Positions 61,684 through 64,000 of a DNA stretch of 64,000 nt are shown here, in pieces; positions within the stretch are counted from its first letter, which is position 1, and every line of letters begins with the position of its first letter. The notes beneath the pieces are model-generated. The model did no database searches and was not told where the DNA came from. It was given only the letters and a program-made list of their open reading frames with translations. Origin of the DNA: Aquila chrysaetos chrysaetos. Its lineage: Eukaryota; Chordata; Aves; Accipitriformes; Accipitridae. Location: assembly GCF_900496995.4 (NCBI RefSeq), contig NC_044008.1, forward strand, positions 1,712,453-1,776,452. The letters are read 5' to 3'. The translations under genes and the position numbers were made by a program.

Positions 61684-64000
61684 GCTTTGCTGTAGATGGG
61701 TGGAGAATGACTGGTGGACTTCTATAGATCTTGTAAAGAGAGTGGCTTGTAATAGGTCGGAAAAGGAGAATCTTTTATCTTATTATGCATTATTACCTGT
61801 GGACTGGAGTGGAGGGTACCAATGCTGTGTCTCACCTTCCCCACGCCCTCCTGTCCTCCTCCTAGGAACTAAAGGAACTAAACTCCCAAGGAACTAAACA
61901 TTGGTTTCTCTTTGCTTCTGACTTAATAAAAGCTGTGCAGTAGGTGATGTCTGGTGCTCGATTTGTTCAACCCATCCTTCTCTCCCCTTCTTAAGGAAGG
62001 GTAACTTCCCACCTGGTTTAGGTAAGGCTGGGTAGTGGAGTTGTGGATATTGCCTTTCTCTTTGCTTCTCAGCAAAGGGTTTTGAGAACTGTCCTTCAGC
62101 TTAAAAATCACTGTCTTTGGATAACCTGGGGTGTGAAATGAAAACTAGACTCAGGAAAGCAGCCTGAGGTCCCAGGGATAGCTTTGTCTTATTTGATTAT
62201 GCTTCTAAGTACTTAAGAGCAGTAAATCATGCTAATAACAAAACGAGCAGCCCTTTTCATGGGTCAGGGAGAATAAGGCAAGTGGGTATTGCATGACCTT
62301 GGGCCCAGCATGTCTGGTTCCTCAACAGGCTAGGGCTAAAACAGACCTTCTGGTGTCTCTGGCAACCCTAACTGCTGAAATGGCTCCATGACTGCTGATT
62401 TAGGGTGAAGCAGAGCCCCTTAAGTGCCATTCTCTAGCTATTAAGTGCCCTAATCCAGCTATTACCCTGCTGCTTCCAGAGAGGGAGATCTATTCTTGGG
62501 CTTAAGTACCTGCGCTCTGCTGGGGGAGACTCCCCTCACAGCCCACCTGAGCACCATTTTAAAACCAGGAATAGCAGGCTTAGCGGCCCAGGAGAATGGA
62601 CAGCACAGGGGGATGAGAAGCCATAGAAATGCACGGACTAAAACACCTGTGCAGGATTGTTCTTTCTTATCAGTCAAAGCTATCTGATTATCTTAATTGT
62701 CATTGAAAAACCCTCAAATAGCTTCCTTTTCTCCTTGCATTTAGAAGAGGCAAATCATAGCTTTGCTACCTGCTCCGGGTCCATTTCTTAGTCTCAGATC
62801 AAAGTTACAGCTTAAGATTCATGTTAGTGCTCTGGCAGGGATTATGTAGGAAAGCAAAGGTTTTCAACTGCACCTGAACATAAAATGTTTCCCAGCCATT
62901 TCCCCAGGAAATCATGTCCTTGGCTCTGTCAGCTCCTTCCATTGTGTCTTCATTGAGACAAAGTGAATCTGACTCTTGGGAGCAATCCTCTGGAAGAGAA
63001 TGGATGATGAAACCAAACTAGATATACAGAGGCAGGTTGAAAACATCAGCCTTAACATAAGAGAGAAGCTCCAGACAGTTGTTGAAGATACTATAAAAGA
63101 GGTTCTGTATCAGGAATGAGGAAATGTGGATGAGCGGGGTGTTTCTGTGAGAAAGTAAATGGAGTAACTGCTAAAGGAAGGAAGTAATGGAGGCCAAAGA
63201 GGCTAAGTTGTAGGGAAGGAAATAACACAGCCATCCTAATGCATGAAAGTGTGTATTCCAAAACTATCATGCAAAGCCAGCTGAGATATATAAGTAAATA
63301 ACACATTTTTAGTTCTTTGTTGTTTTCTCATTTGCTGTTCGAGTTCTGTAGTTGCTCTTTACCGGCACAGAGACCAAAGATCAGTTTTAAAGAAAAACTA
63401 AGGTCTTTGTATAATTCCACAACACTGAGGCTGGAATTCATCTCACCTAACTTCATCTGGCTCAAACGTAGGCATCTAGTCTGAGCTGGTCATCCAGATT
63501 TCTTCTGTATTGAGTAGAAGGTGAGAGAGGGAGAGAGAGGGAGACATTGCACATGGACAGAGCATCCTGTTTGGAGATGAGGACACAGCCACAGGATGCC
63601 TCTTCCCAGACTTCTTAAGCTTCCTCTGTAATCTAGTTTAACATTAAAGCCTTAAGTCTGAGGTGGCCGTACTTATATTAAATGACTCTTTCACTTAGAC
63701 ATGAGAGACCGAAGACAGCTCTTGCCAAACCCTGCCCACGTTTCACTGTAGCCCCCCAGTGCTCTCCTGATACGGTGTTTGCTCACAGGGCTGATTCTCT
63801 CCCCTAAGACCACGCAGGCCCCCTGAAATGTGTTTGCAAGCCCCAGCGTGCTGTCCCCTCTGTTGACCACATCACACGCTTTTGTTACTCTCCCTGCCCG
63901 AGAGACTATATGCAAACAAGCAAGCAGACCCAGACATGAGTGAAACCCCAGACTTGGCACTGCTCCGAGCGGCCCCAGGTCTGTTTAGACTCTTATCTCC
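61684..64000. other. Intergenic DNA beyond COPG2, nothing assigned
   Basis: No exon with recognisable protein similarity and no RNA gene was found on either strand. A short purine microsatellite (GAGAGG-like) is at about 63520-63545, and isolated AATAAA motifs occur near 61924. An unrecognised old repeat cannot be excluded. Confidence 0.5.

Noticed and set aside
1-64000. CRISPR arrays, bacterial operons, rRNA or tRNA genes
   Set aside because: The DNA is vertebrate nuclear. No array of spaced palindromes, no rRNA sequence and no tRNA cloverleaf that I could recognise.

Overview
The window is bird nuclear DNA. It carries vertebrate multi-exon genes with GT-AG introns and three CR1 LINE copies, a family typical of bird genomes. 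I reconstructed six protein-coding genes exon by exon. Their order is that of the human 7q32 interval: CPA2 (last two exons) > CPA5 > CPA1 > < CEP41, MEST > < COPG2. The species cannot be fixed from this sequence alone.

Layout. 1-1.6 kb: last intron and last two exons of a CPA2-like pancreatic carboxypeptidase. 1.6-5.1 kb: intergenic, with a 19-G run and a probable old LTR fossil (about 4.1-4.9 kb). 5.16-9.55 kb: complete CPA5-like gene. 10.3-13.6 kb: complete CPA1, with a PTF1-like acinar promoter site. 14.2-28.2 kb: CEP41 on the minus strand, 11 coding exons, probably with a long 3' UTR. 28.2-28.6 kb: compact CpG-island promoter shared head-to-head by CEP41 and MEST, followed by GC boxes and two GC-rich tandem arrays. 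29.4-36.4 kb: MEST, 11 coding exons, 326 aa. 37.7-60.0 kb: COPG2 on the minus strand, 24 exons, 871 aa, tail-to-tail with MEST, with a CR1 copy in intron 4. 60.0-64 kb: COPG2 promoter, a (GACT)n microsatellite, a second CR1 and then unassigned intergenic DNA.

Functions. The three carboxypeptidases are secreted zinc digestive proenzymes that arose by tandem duplication, and they share intron positions and nearly identical exon lengths. CEP41 is a ciliary and centrosomal protein needed for tubulin glutamylation. MEST is an ER-membrane alpha/beta hydrolase, imprinted in eutherian mammals. COPG2 is a gamma subunit of the COPI coat. No pathway joins them; the value of the window is comparative, as the bird counterpart of a mammalian imprinted domain.

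I found no clearly new biological system. The best leads are the promoter-proximal GC-rich arrays at MEST, the perfect CCAAT palindrome in the shared promoter, two stem-loops in the intron that hosts miR-335 in mammals, a 14-bp perfect inverted repeat in CPA5 intron 1, and the mixed CPA2/CPA4 character of the first gene together with the absence of CPA4.
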